From Bacillota bacterium (GTDB lineage: Bacteria > Bacillota > Clostridia > Lachnospirales > Lachnospiraceae), in contig JAEWPQ010000157.1 of NCBI GenBank assembly GCA_023460575.1, forward strand, positions 1 to 29,315: 29,315 bases of DNA. Direction: 5' to 3'. A program made the position numbers and the translations under genes. Shown here piece after piece: positions 23,871 to 29,315 of this stretch (positions within the stretch are counted from its first letter, which is position 1; every line of letters begins with the position of its first letter). The notes under the pieces are model-generated. The model was not told the origin of the DNA and searched no databases. It was given only the letters and a program-made list of their open reading frames with translations.

Positions 23871-24416
23871 TTATCTCTGGCTTCTGCCCATCTCAAGACC
23901 CTTCTCAAATGCCTCTTTGTTTAAAGGCAGCAGCTTTGGTTTTTTACCAAGCTTATGCTCGATTGTATCCCATACCACTTCCGGTGATACAACACCTGTA
24001 AACCCAATATAAACACCTAGCATGATAATATTTAAAACCTTGGAATTGCCCATCTCCAGTGCCATCTCTGTCACAGGTGCCTTTACAACCTTAATATCTG
24101 TACGCCCGGTTTCCTCTGAAACAATAGAACTGTTGATAAATAAGGTTCCTCCGGATTTCAAAGTTTTAATAAAACGGTTTAAGGATGGACCGTTCATTAC
24201 AATCAGATCATCCATCACATCTCCAAGAGGCGCACCCACGGCTTCATCGGAAATAACAACGAAGCAATTGGCAGTTCCTCCTCTTTGCTCTGCTCCGTAG
24301 GACGGGAAAAATGTAACGTTTTTGTCAGTCGAATCGCAGGTTGCCGTAGCCAGAAATTTCCCAAGTGTCATAACTCCCTGACCGCCGAAGCCTGCAACGC
24401 ATAAATTTGTCTCCAT
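23871..24416 (-). CDS. 2-oxoacid:ferredoxin oxidoreductase, gamma subunit
   Basis: A 181-residue gamma subunit of the Vor/Kor/Por family. It starts ETNLCVAGFGGQGVMTLGKFLA with the conserved GFGGQG glycine-rich loop and carries FFPSYGAEQRGGTANCFVVIS, the family's AEQRGG motif involved in CoA binding. It is 13 bp after the beta subunit. With alpha, beta and the ferredoxin-like delta subunit it forms the enzyme that decarboxylates a 2-oxoacid to acyl-CoA and reduces ferredoxin. The combination with Ptb/Buk suggests branched-chain or similar 2-oxoacids; pyruvate is less likely, but this is inference. Confidence 0.93.
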   Translation of the reverse strand: METNLCVAGFGGQGVMTLGKFLATATCDSTDKNVTFFPSYGAEQRGGTANCFVVISDEAVGAPLGDVMDDLIVMNGPSLNRFIKTLKSGGTLFINSSIVSEETGRTDIKVVKAPVTEMALEMGNSKVLNIIMLGVYIGFTGVVSPEVVWDTIEHKLGKKPKLLPLNKEAFEKGLEMGRSQR

Positions 24417-24429
24417 TTCCTTCTCCCCC

Positions 24430-25167
24430 TTATCGATCCCGAATCACGCCAAGAGGAAATTCCGGAAGCATATTTTCCTCTATGTAATCAAGAGCCTTTA
24501 ATGCATCCATTCCCCAGTTGGTCGGACAGCTTGTAACGACTTCCACCATGGAAAAGCCCTTGCCGTCTAATTGGTTCTGGAACGCTTTTCGAATTGCTTT
24601 TTTTGTCTTTACTACATTACCGGGGGTATTGCAGCTGGTTCTCTCTAAATAAACAGGTGCTGTCAGTTCATTAAGAACCTCGCACATATGCATGGGATAT
24701 CCATGTTCTTTCGGATCACGTCCGTTTGGTGCAGTGGATGCCTTCATACCAACCAGTGTGGTAGGTGCCATCTGTCCGCCTGTCATACCGTAAATACCGT
24801 TATTGATGAAAATTACACTGATATTCTCCCCGCGGTTTGCTGCCGATACGGATTCAGCCAGACCGATGGAAGCAAAGTCTCCATCCCCCTGATAGGTAAA
24901 TACCAGGCTGTCCGGATTGCTTCTCTTAATGCCTGTGGCAACTGCGCATGCACGGCCATGGGGAGATGTAATGTTATCGTAAGCAATGTAATCCATCTGC
25001 AAACCACAGCAGCCGATACCAAGTGTGCAAACTGCTTTATCCACCAGATCCATTTCTTCCAGAACCTCACCGATCAGCTTCATGACCGTTCCGTGCATAC
25101 AGCCGGGACAAAAGCCGGAAACTTTATCTTCCTGGATTGTTTTTGTTCTTGCATATATCTGTTCCAT
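24430..25167 (-). CDS. 2-oxoacid:ferredoxin oxidoreductase, beta (TPP-binding) subunit
   Basis: A 245-residue beta subunit from the ATG at 25167, chosen because AGGAGG lies 7 bases upstream; in-frame codons back to 25266 overlap the alpha gene and lack a ribosome site. The thiamine diphosphate motif runs from GDGDFASIGLAE to FINNGIYGMTGGQ (about residues 88-127). CPGCMHG near the N-terminus and GIGCCGLQMDY supply cysteines for the proximal [4Fe-4S] cluster. It acts with the alpha subunit encoded 11 bp upstream to cleave the 2-oxoacid. Confidence 0.94.
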   Translation of the reverse strand: MEQIYARTKTIQEDKVSGFCPGCMHGTVMKLIGEVLEEMDLVDKAVCTLGIGCCGLQMDYIAYDNITSPHGRACAVATGIKRSNPDSLVFTYQGDGDFASIGLAESVSAANRGENISVIFINNGIYGMTGGQMAPTTLVGMKASTAPNGRDPKEHGYPMHMCEVLNELTAPVYLERTSCNTPGNVVKTKKAIRKAFQNQLDGKGFSMVEVVTSCPTNWGMDALKALDYIEENMLPEFPLGVIRDR

Positions 25168-25178
25168 GTTCATCCCTC

Positions 25179-26255
25179 CTATGAATAAATCTTTCTGACT
25201 GCCTTGATAATTGATTCCCGGCTCATAATGTTTCCACCTGAACACAGGCAGGTATGAATCGGGCACCGGTCCTTGACTGCAATCTCAACGTCCTGAACAA
25301 ACTGTGCAGGAATGGACATTTCAACATCAAGAACTGCTTTCACCTTTTTGTAGTCCAATCTATCAAAGGAATCATAGGGGAACGGGTGAAGGGTAATGGG
25401 GCGGATCAATCCTACCTTAATTCCTTCTTTACGAAGAATGTTAACAGCTGATTTCGCGATGCGGGCTGAAATTCCATAAGCAGTAATTACCACCTCAGCA
25501 TCCTCTGTCTCATACTCTTCTACCATAACATCTGCTTTCCATGATTCATAAAGCTTCTCTGCCTCTTCGTTAGCACGCTGCATATCACTGGTAAGCCAGT
25601 GTCCCGGCTCAATCCATGCGCGGTTTTTATAGTCAAGCTTGTGCCCTGTGCATGACCAGACCTTTTTCGCTTTTTTTATTTCAGCAATTTCTTCCTCTGT
25701 TTTCATATCAGGAAGAACAACAGGTTCCATCATGGTTCCTATTACACCATCAGCCAGAATAAGCACCGGGTTTCTGTCGCGGTCCGCGTAATCAAATGCT
25801 TTATATGTCATATCAACTGCTTCCTGAACAGAAGCAGGAGCAAATACCATCATCTCAAAGCCGCCGTTTCCTGAGGCCTTGGTTGCCTGTAAATAATCCA
25901 TCTGTGCCGGCTGTATTGACCCTACACCCGGACCCCCTCTGGAAATGTTTGAGTATACCATTGGGATTCTGGCTGCTGCGCAATAAGAGATTCCCTCACT
26001 CTTTAAAGCGATACCCGGGCTGGAGGAAGAGGTCATTGCCCTCGCACCTGCAGAAGCCGCACCATATACCATACTGATTGATGCTACCTCTGACTCTCCC
26101 TGAACAAAAGTACCTGAAACCTCCGGCATTCTTCTTGCGAAATATTCCGGAATTTCATTTTGCGGTGTAATTGGATAACCGGCAAAAAAACGACAGCCCG
26201 CTCTCACAGCCGCCTCTGCAATTGCTTCACAGCCTTTCATAAATACTCTAGACAT
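25179..26255 (-). CDS. 2-oxoacid:ferredoxin oxidoreductase, alpha subunit
   Basis: A 358-residue alpha subunit of the KorA/VorB type. Family marks are FFAGYPITPQNEIPEYFARR, FVQGESEVASISMVYGAASAGARAMTSSSSPG, and SRGGPGVGSIQPAQMDYLQA. It forms the substrate pocket and the pyrimidine side of the TPP site. It lies 12 bp after the delta ferredoxin gene and has a GGAGGAG ribosome site. The separate alpha, beta, gamma and delta genes are the typical layout of archaeal-type branched-chain or 2-oxoglutarate oxidoreductases, unlike the single-chain clostridial pyruvate enzyme. Confidence 0.94.
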   Translation of the reverse strand: MSRVFMKGCEAIAEAAVRAGCRFFAGYPITPQNEIPEYFARRMPEVSGTFVQGESEVASISMVYGAASAGARAMTSSSSPGIALKSEGISYCAAARIPMVYSNISRGGPGVGSIQPAQMDYLQATKASGNGGFEMMVFAPASVQEAVDMTYKAFDYADRDRNPVLILADGVIGTMMEPVVLPDMKTEEEIAEIKKAKKVWSCTGHKLDYKNRAWIEPGHWLTSDMQRANEEAEKLYESWKADVMVEEYETEDAEVVITAYGISARIAKSAVNILRKEGIKVGLIRPITLHPFPYDSFDRLDYKKVKAVLDVEMSIPAQFVQDVEIAVKDRCPIHTCLCSGGNIMSRESIIKAVRKIYS

Positions 26256-26267
26256 TGCCTTCTCCTC

Positions 26268-26471
26268 CTATTTGTATATTTCAATGGCTCCATCCGGACA
26301 GATGCGACCACACATGCAGCATGCAATGCAATCCTGCATATGAACTGCTTCCACATATTCATAACCCTTAGAATTTACTTTTTGCCCTAATGCCAACACA
26401 TTCTTTGGACAAAATTTAATGCAGTATCCGCAACTTTTGCACCGTTCAGCTACCACTTTAATTTCTGCCAT
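26268..26471 (-). CDS. 2-oxoacid:ferredoxin oxidoreductase, delta (2x[4Fe-4S] ferredoxin) subunit
   Basis: A 67-residue ferredoxin-like protein with two CxxCxxCxxxCP motifs: Cys11/14/17/21 and Cys48/51/54/58. In this enzyme family the delta subunit carries electrons from the TPP-proximal cluster to external ferredoxin. It precedes the alpha subunit by 12 bp and follows the P-loop ATPase by 39 bp. GGAGGG lies 7 bases before the ATG. Confidence 0.95.
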   Translation of the reverse strand: MAEIKVVAERCKSCGYCIKFCPKNVLALGQKVNSKGYEYVEAVHMQDCIACCMCGRICPDGAIEIYK

Positions 26472-26510
26472 AGCAAAACCCTCCTCTTGTTTTTGTATAT
26501 TAACCTAAGA

Positions 26511-27242
26511 TTAATATTTTTTGATATTACCCAATTCACCGAAATCCTCTCCGGTGACCCAAGGGTAAGTAAGGTAAAGGTGAATCGGCAAAATATCAAT
26601 ATCAGTCTTTGCCTTTACCTCCTCATATAAATCCTCCTTCACGCAGGCAAAATCCATGGGCATGTATAAAGTCACCATATCCGCCATGCGCTTACAGCCC
26701 TCCAGTACCTCGGCCGCATTTGTTGTATGTCCGAAATTGGGGTTGTTAACCAGATGCAGTTCGTTCACCTGAATATGGGAAACCTGCAAAATCTCTCCCA
26801 GTATTCTGTCTATATGTTCGATATCATAGGACCATGGCCGGAATGCATTCAGTACATAATAAATAACGGTATTCTTCCGGTCCAGTCTTGACATAAATCC
26901 GCCGATTGCCCTGGCTCCTATATGATCACCCCCAACATCGAGGACTACATAGGAATTCTCATCCCGAAGTATATTGCTCACGCCTCCAACCAGAGTCGGC
27001 GCATCCATGAACTGCTCTTCAAAATGCACCTTAATTCCCTGATCCTCCATGCAGCTGCACAGATCTCTGGAACGGAACAAAGGCTTTGTCATATCCATAT
27101 CAAAAAAATGTACGGTTTTATTTCCGCTTTCAGACAGAACTTTTGCAAAATTGATTGAGATCTCGCTCTTACCACAACCAGCCTCTCCCAGAAAGACAAA
27201 ATTCTTTTTTCCTTCTTTCAGGACTTTATCTATAAATTCCAT
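26511..27242 (-). CDS. P-loop ATPase heading the 2-oxoacid oxidoreductase operon
   Basis: A 243-residue protein with a Walker A loop GEAGCGKS (19-26), FFDMDMTKPLFRSRD (about 47-61) and a Walker-B-like VVLDVGGDHIGARAIGG, suggesting a SIMIBI/MinD-CobQ-like P-loop protein. The start at 27242 is preferred because AAGGAG is 6 bases upstream; an in-frame ATG at 27278 has no ribosome site and lies beside the operator. It is the first gene of an operon of electron-carrying, Fe-S and TPP subunits. A role in assembly, activation or cofactor insertion for the oxidoreductase would fit, as CooC-type ATPases do for other metalloenzymes, but I do not recognise a characterised family. Confidence 0.85.
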   Translation of the reverse strand: MEFIDKVLKEGKKNFVFLGEAGCGKSEISINFAKVLSESGNKTVHFFDMDMTKPLFRSRDLCSCMEDQGIKVHFEEQFMDAPTLVGGVSNILRDENSYVVLDVGGDHIGARAIGGFMSRLDRKNTVIYYVLNAFRPWSYDIEHIDRILGEILQVSHIQVNELHLVNNPNFGHTTNAAEVLEGCKRMADMVTLYMPMDFACVKEDLYEEVKAKTDIDILPIHLYLTYPWVTGEDFGELGNIKKY

Positions 27243-27288
27243 CTTCTTCTCCTTACAGCCTAGTATCCGATTGCTCATCGTTCAACTT

Positions 27289-27304
27289 GTCTACTTGTCG
27301 ACAT
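27289..27304. promoter_or_regulatory. Proximal GTCGAC operator with phased half-site (oxidoreductase operon)
   Basis: GTCTAC (27289-27294) and GTCGAC (27297-27302) are 8 bp apart, giving minus-strand TGTCGACAAGTAGACAAG, the same arrangement as at 15148-15174 and 19922-19937. It lies 47 bp upstream of the preferred ATPase start at 27242. Confidence 0.72.
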
Positions 27305-27322
27305 ATAGAACTTTCAAAAAAG

Positions 27323-27332
27323 TTATCGACAA
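27323..27332. promoter_or_regulatory. Distal TTGTCGATAA operator copy (oxidoreductase operon)
   Basis: TTATCGACAA on the plus strand, identical to the distal copy of the dehydratase operon, and 28 bp from the proximal core. A TATATG -10-like hexamer lies between the two copies on the minus strand, but no good -35 can be assigned. The rest of the 27243-27491 gap is AT-rich; I see no gene in it and no clear terminator for the upstream hydrolase gene. Confidence 0.65.
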
Positions 27333-27491
27333 AAAACGACCAATAACTGTCTGAATGATAACATATTTTAAGCACTATGTCAATATTTCCCCGGAGTATT
27401 TTCAAATACCATTATGCAACTTGTATATTTATTTGTGTTTTTCAATTCAAATATCTAACTAAAGTATTATCCCGTGTCTTTCCTGCAGCTT

Positions 27492-28301
27492 TTATAAGGA
27501 ATCCTCTTCCGCCTGTTTAACCATATTGTAAAATATCTGCTCATAATATTGATAACCTTCCCGCCCAAGTACAAATGGGTTGGGGATACCATCTACCAGA
27601 TTGCGAATCAGGTTCAGCCGTTCTATTCCCATGTCCAGGCAAGGATGGGTTGCAATTTCACCATCTACGTTATAGTGATCACAGACTGCACTGAATTTCT
27701 CCAGCGAATGATAATAATCTGAAATATTCGAATCTGGAAGTATCCCTGATCCGCCCCATAAAGCCATATGATGGACTCTTCCCTCATCAGTGACCGGTAT
27801 TACAAAGGAAAAGCACCCTTCTGTGTGTCCTGGAGTATAAACTGCATGGATAACTGTATCACCAAATCTTAAATCTTCCCCATCCTGTAAAAATGAGTCA
27901 ACGGTAAAATCAATCGGGTTCCACGGAAATCTCTCGGGCATGTTTCTGGCAAAATTATAATCTGTTTCCGACATATAAAGACTTGCCCCATATGTCTCCT
28001 TAAAATATCCAGCCATACCGTAATGGTCTCCATGACCATGACTAATCAGGATTGCACATAAATTATTAATATCTAATTCCAAATCCTGAAACCCTTTTTC
28101 GATCATATGGGCGCACCGCTCATCGGGATTCATACAGTCAATCAACACAATCCCTGCGTCCGTCTCCAGAATAAAACAGCCGACAATTTCATCCCCAACA
28201 AAGGACAGCTGATCAAAAAATCTGGTTGCAGGACAAACACATACCTCTTTCTTATTGAAATCAGGTTTTAAGCTTTTCGACTTTCTCCAACTGCGATACA
28301 T
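27492..28301 (-). CDS. Metallo-beta-lactamase-fold hydrolase
   Basis: A 269-residue MBL-fold protein. The zinc-binding HGHGDH is at residues 88-93 in ILISHGHGDHYGMAGYF; VYTPGHTEGCFSFVI gives the next His ligand. The ATG at 28301 follows GGAGG by 8 bases. Members of this fold include glyoxalase II-like thioesterases, lactonases and subclass B3-type enzymes; the exact substrate is not visible. It is 12 bp after the YczE-like membrane protein and co-transcribed with it. No signal peptide is seen, so it is probably cytoplasmic. Confidence 0.88.
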   Translation of the reverse strand: MYRSWRKSKSLKPDFNKKEVCVCPATRFFDQLSFVGDEIVGCFILETDAGIVLIDCMNPDERCAHMIEKGFQDLELDINNLCAILISHGHGDHYGMAGYFKETYGASLYMSETDYNFARNMPERFPWNPIDFTVDSFLQDGEDLRFGDTVIHAVYTPGHTEGCFSFVIPVTDEGRVHHMALWGGSGILPDSNISDYYHSLEKFSAVCDHYNVDGEIATHPCLDMGIERLNLIRNLVDGIPNPFVLGREGYQYYEQIFYNMVKQAEEDSL

Positions 28302-28313
28302 CAATTATTCCTC

Positions 28314-28985
28314 CTAAAATTCTTCCGCAACCGGCACCAGGAATCCACGTAATGGCTTTTGTAAATGTTTATTCATAAACTTTAAGCATATTCCCACACC
28401 GAATGCTGCAAAAATAGTCCCCTCTCTTACACCAATGAATTCACCCATAAAGGTAAATGATAAAGCCGCAGCAATTATTACTACCGACCAGTCAAAAAAA
28501 AGTTTGGAGGTAGAAATATGTATGCCGGTTTTGTGGCTGATTGCTTTCATAACACCTTCACCAGGAAGAGATAAGATATCCGCCTCAAGATAAAGCAGAA
28601 TCCCCAGTGCAATCAATACCATGCTGACTGCCACATATACAAGTCTCATTCCATAATTTGTACATACCGGAAGGATCGTATCTGCAAGTCTGTTGGTCAC
28701 ACTGACAAAAACGCCGAATATGACAGAGCAGAAAATCTGAAGCAGATAGACTTTTTTAAAATCTCTTCGTAAAATTAAAATCTGAAGTATTATAAATATA
28801 GTAAATACTCCTGTAGTGCAGATTCCCATATCAATATTAAGAATCTCACTGACAACACTGGGTATGGAATTTACGGGGGAAACGCCCAGATCCGACATCT
28901 TGGATACTGATACCCCAAACGCCATTGTGAAAAGACCAATTAAATAAATAATACTTCGTTTAAACCAAATAACTCCTTTTTCCAT
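28314..28985 (-). CDS. YczE/YitT-like integral membrane protein
   Basis: A 223-residue membrane protein with about five to six hydrophobic segments. It starts at MEKGVIWFKRS: AAAGGAG lies 7 bases upstream of the ATG at 28985, while earlier in-frame codons back to 29090 are hydrophilic and have no family character. The pattern FTMAFGVSVSKMSDLGVSPVNSIP, repeated in sense by LPGEGVMKAISHKTGI, is typical of the YczE/YyaS group. The molecular role of this family is unknown. It forms a two-gene unit with the downstream MBL-fold hydrolase, beyond the MerR-type regulator's terminator. Confidence 0.8.
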   Translation of the reverse strand: MEKGVIWFKRSIIYLIGLFTMAFGVSVSKMSDLGVSPVNSIPSVVSEILNIDMGICTTGVFTIFIILQILILRRDFKKVYLLQIFCSVIFGVFVSVTNRLADTILPVCTNYGMRLVYVAVSMVLIALGILLYLEADILSLPGEGVMKAISHKTGIHISTSKLFFDWSVVIIAAALSFTFMGEFIGVREGTIFAAFGVGICLKFMNKHLQKPLRGFLVPVAEEF

Positions 28986-29131
28986 TTTATAACTCCTTTG
29001 TGTAAATATTATTGTGTGATTACTGTGCCGCTCTATCCTCTCTTCTGTTGGATCATCTCCTTTCTCCCCCTCAAAAAAAATTACTGTCAAAAAAATCTTT
29101 TCCCATCAGCCCTTAACTTAATATATAATAA

Positions 29132-29152
29132 ACCCTCCAATGATTGGAGGGT
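29132..29152 (-). terminator. Terminator of the MerR-type regulator gene
   Basis: A perfect inverted repeat (ACCCTCCAA / TTGGAGGGT) with a 3-base loop overlaps the regulator's stop codon and is followed on the minus strand by TTATTATATATT. The gap from 28986 to 29131 otherwise holds only the ribosome site of the membrane protein and no promoter I can assign clearly. Confidence 0.7.
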
Positions 29153-29315
29153 CAACATTTTTTATAAGGAATTTGTATTTCTGTTGTTAATTTTGTCGAA
29201 TCAAAGGTGATTCCGGAATCAATTAACGCAAATTCCAGAGAATCCCCGGCAAGTTCGTAACCCTTTTCTTTCATATAATCAAATAAATGCCGGTATACTG
29301 GCTGGGAGTCTTTGT
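29152..29315 (-). CDS. MerR-type regulator, C-terminal GyrI-like effector-binding domain (cut by window edge)
   Basis: An open frame runs in from the right edge and ends at TGA 29154-29152. The 53 visible residues include PVYRHLFDYMKEKGYELAGD, SLEFALIDSG and TEIQIPYKK at the end, which is the classic C-terminus of the GyrI-like/BmrR effector domain (GD..E..LID...TEIQIP). Such domains end many MerR-family activators that respond to small hydrophobic molecules. The DNA-binding part lies outside the window, so a stand-alone GyrI-like protein is also possible. Confidence 0.75.
   Translation of the reverse strand, partial: KDSQPVYRHLFDYMKEKGYELAGDSLEFALIDSGITFDSTKLTTEIQIPYKKC

Noticed and set aside
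24688..25188. 166-codon plus-strand open frame opposite the oxidoreductase beta subunit
   Set aside because: No recognisable domain; the minus-strand frame carries the TPP motif.
27243..27278. Upstream in-frame ATG for the P-loop ATPase
   Set aside because: No ribosome site, and it would begin close to the operator; the ATG at 27242 has AAGGAG at good spacing.
28986..29090. 35-codon N-terminal extension of the YczE-like protein
   Set aside because: Hydrophilic, without family character, and the ATG at 28985 has a strong AAAGGAG site.
1..29315. CRISPR array, insertion sequence, tRNA or rRNA gene, prophage or defence system
   Set aside because: I saw no regularly spaced repeats, transposase or integrase motifs, RNA gene signatures or known defence proteins in the window.

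Overview
The window looks like chromosomal DNA of an anaerobic, Gram-positive clostridium, most likely Lachnospiraceae-like. This is inferred from gene content (2-hydroxyacyl-CoA dehydratase with its ATP-dependent activator, electron-transfer flavoproteins, 2-oxoacid:ferredoxin oxidoreductase, phosphate butyryltransferase and butyrate kinase), moderate-to-low G+C, strong AGGAGG-type ribosome sites and TTGACA/TATAAT-like promoters. Every gene I can support lies on the minus strand, so transcription runs from high to low coordinates.

Layout from right to left. (1) 28314-29315: the C-terminal end of a MerR-type regulator with a GyrI-like effector domain and a terminator, then a YczE-like membrane protein and a metallo-beta-lactamase-fold hydrolase. 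(2) 20023-27242: an eight-gene operon with a P-loop ATPase, a four-subunit 2-oxoacid:ferredoxin oxidoreductase (delta, alpha, beta, gamma), phosphate butyryltransferase, butyrate kinase and an unusual alpha/beta-hydrolase fused to a polytopic membrane domain. It ends at a hairpin terminator. (3) 15571-19908: acyl-CoA dehydrogenase, EtfB, EtfA and a GlcD/LctD-type FAD-dependent 2-hydroxyacid dehydrogenase, followed by a hairpin. (4) 4753-15121: a nine-gene operon with the dehydratase activator, two dehydratase subunits, a YkvI-like transporter, a class III CoA-transferase, an acyl-CoA ligase, a second acyl-CoA dehydrogenase, a bifurcating-type EtfB and an EtfA with an N-terminal 2x[4Fe-4S] domain, followed by a strong terminator. 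(5) 1-4534: a separate carbohydrate locus with a DUF5060/DUF4038-like glycoside hydrolase, a LacI-family regulator broken by an in-frame TGA, a sugar-binding lipoprotein and the start of an ABC permease.

Operons 2, 3 and 4 appear to form one catabolic system for 2-hydroxy/2-oxo acids, probably derived from amino acids. The hydroxyacid is oxidised by GlcD with an Etf to the 2-oxoacid. The ferredoxin oxidoreductase converts that to acyl-CoA, and Ptb/Buk makes ATP. In parallel, hydroxyacyl-CoA is formed by the CoA-transferase, dehydrated by the activated dehydratase, and the enoyl-CoA is reduced by an acyl-CoA dehydrogenase with Etf. This resembles the C. difficile had (leucine) and C. sporogenes fld (phenylalanine) pathways but uses an FAD/Etf-type hydroxyacid dehydrogenase and carries two Etf/acyl-CoA dehydrogenase sets.

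The most notable signal is regulatory. All three operons carry the same palindrome, TTGTCGACAA, just upstream of the first gene, followed by 8-bp-phased ACAAG half-sites. Two of the three have a second copy (TTGTCGATAA) 28-29 bp further upstream. In the dehydratase operon the two copies lie in the spacer of, and just downstream of, a clear -35/-10 promoter. No matching regulator gene is in the window. I infer a GntR-like repressor encoded elsewhere and a regulon joining these 21 genes.
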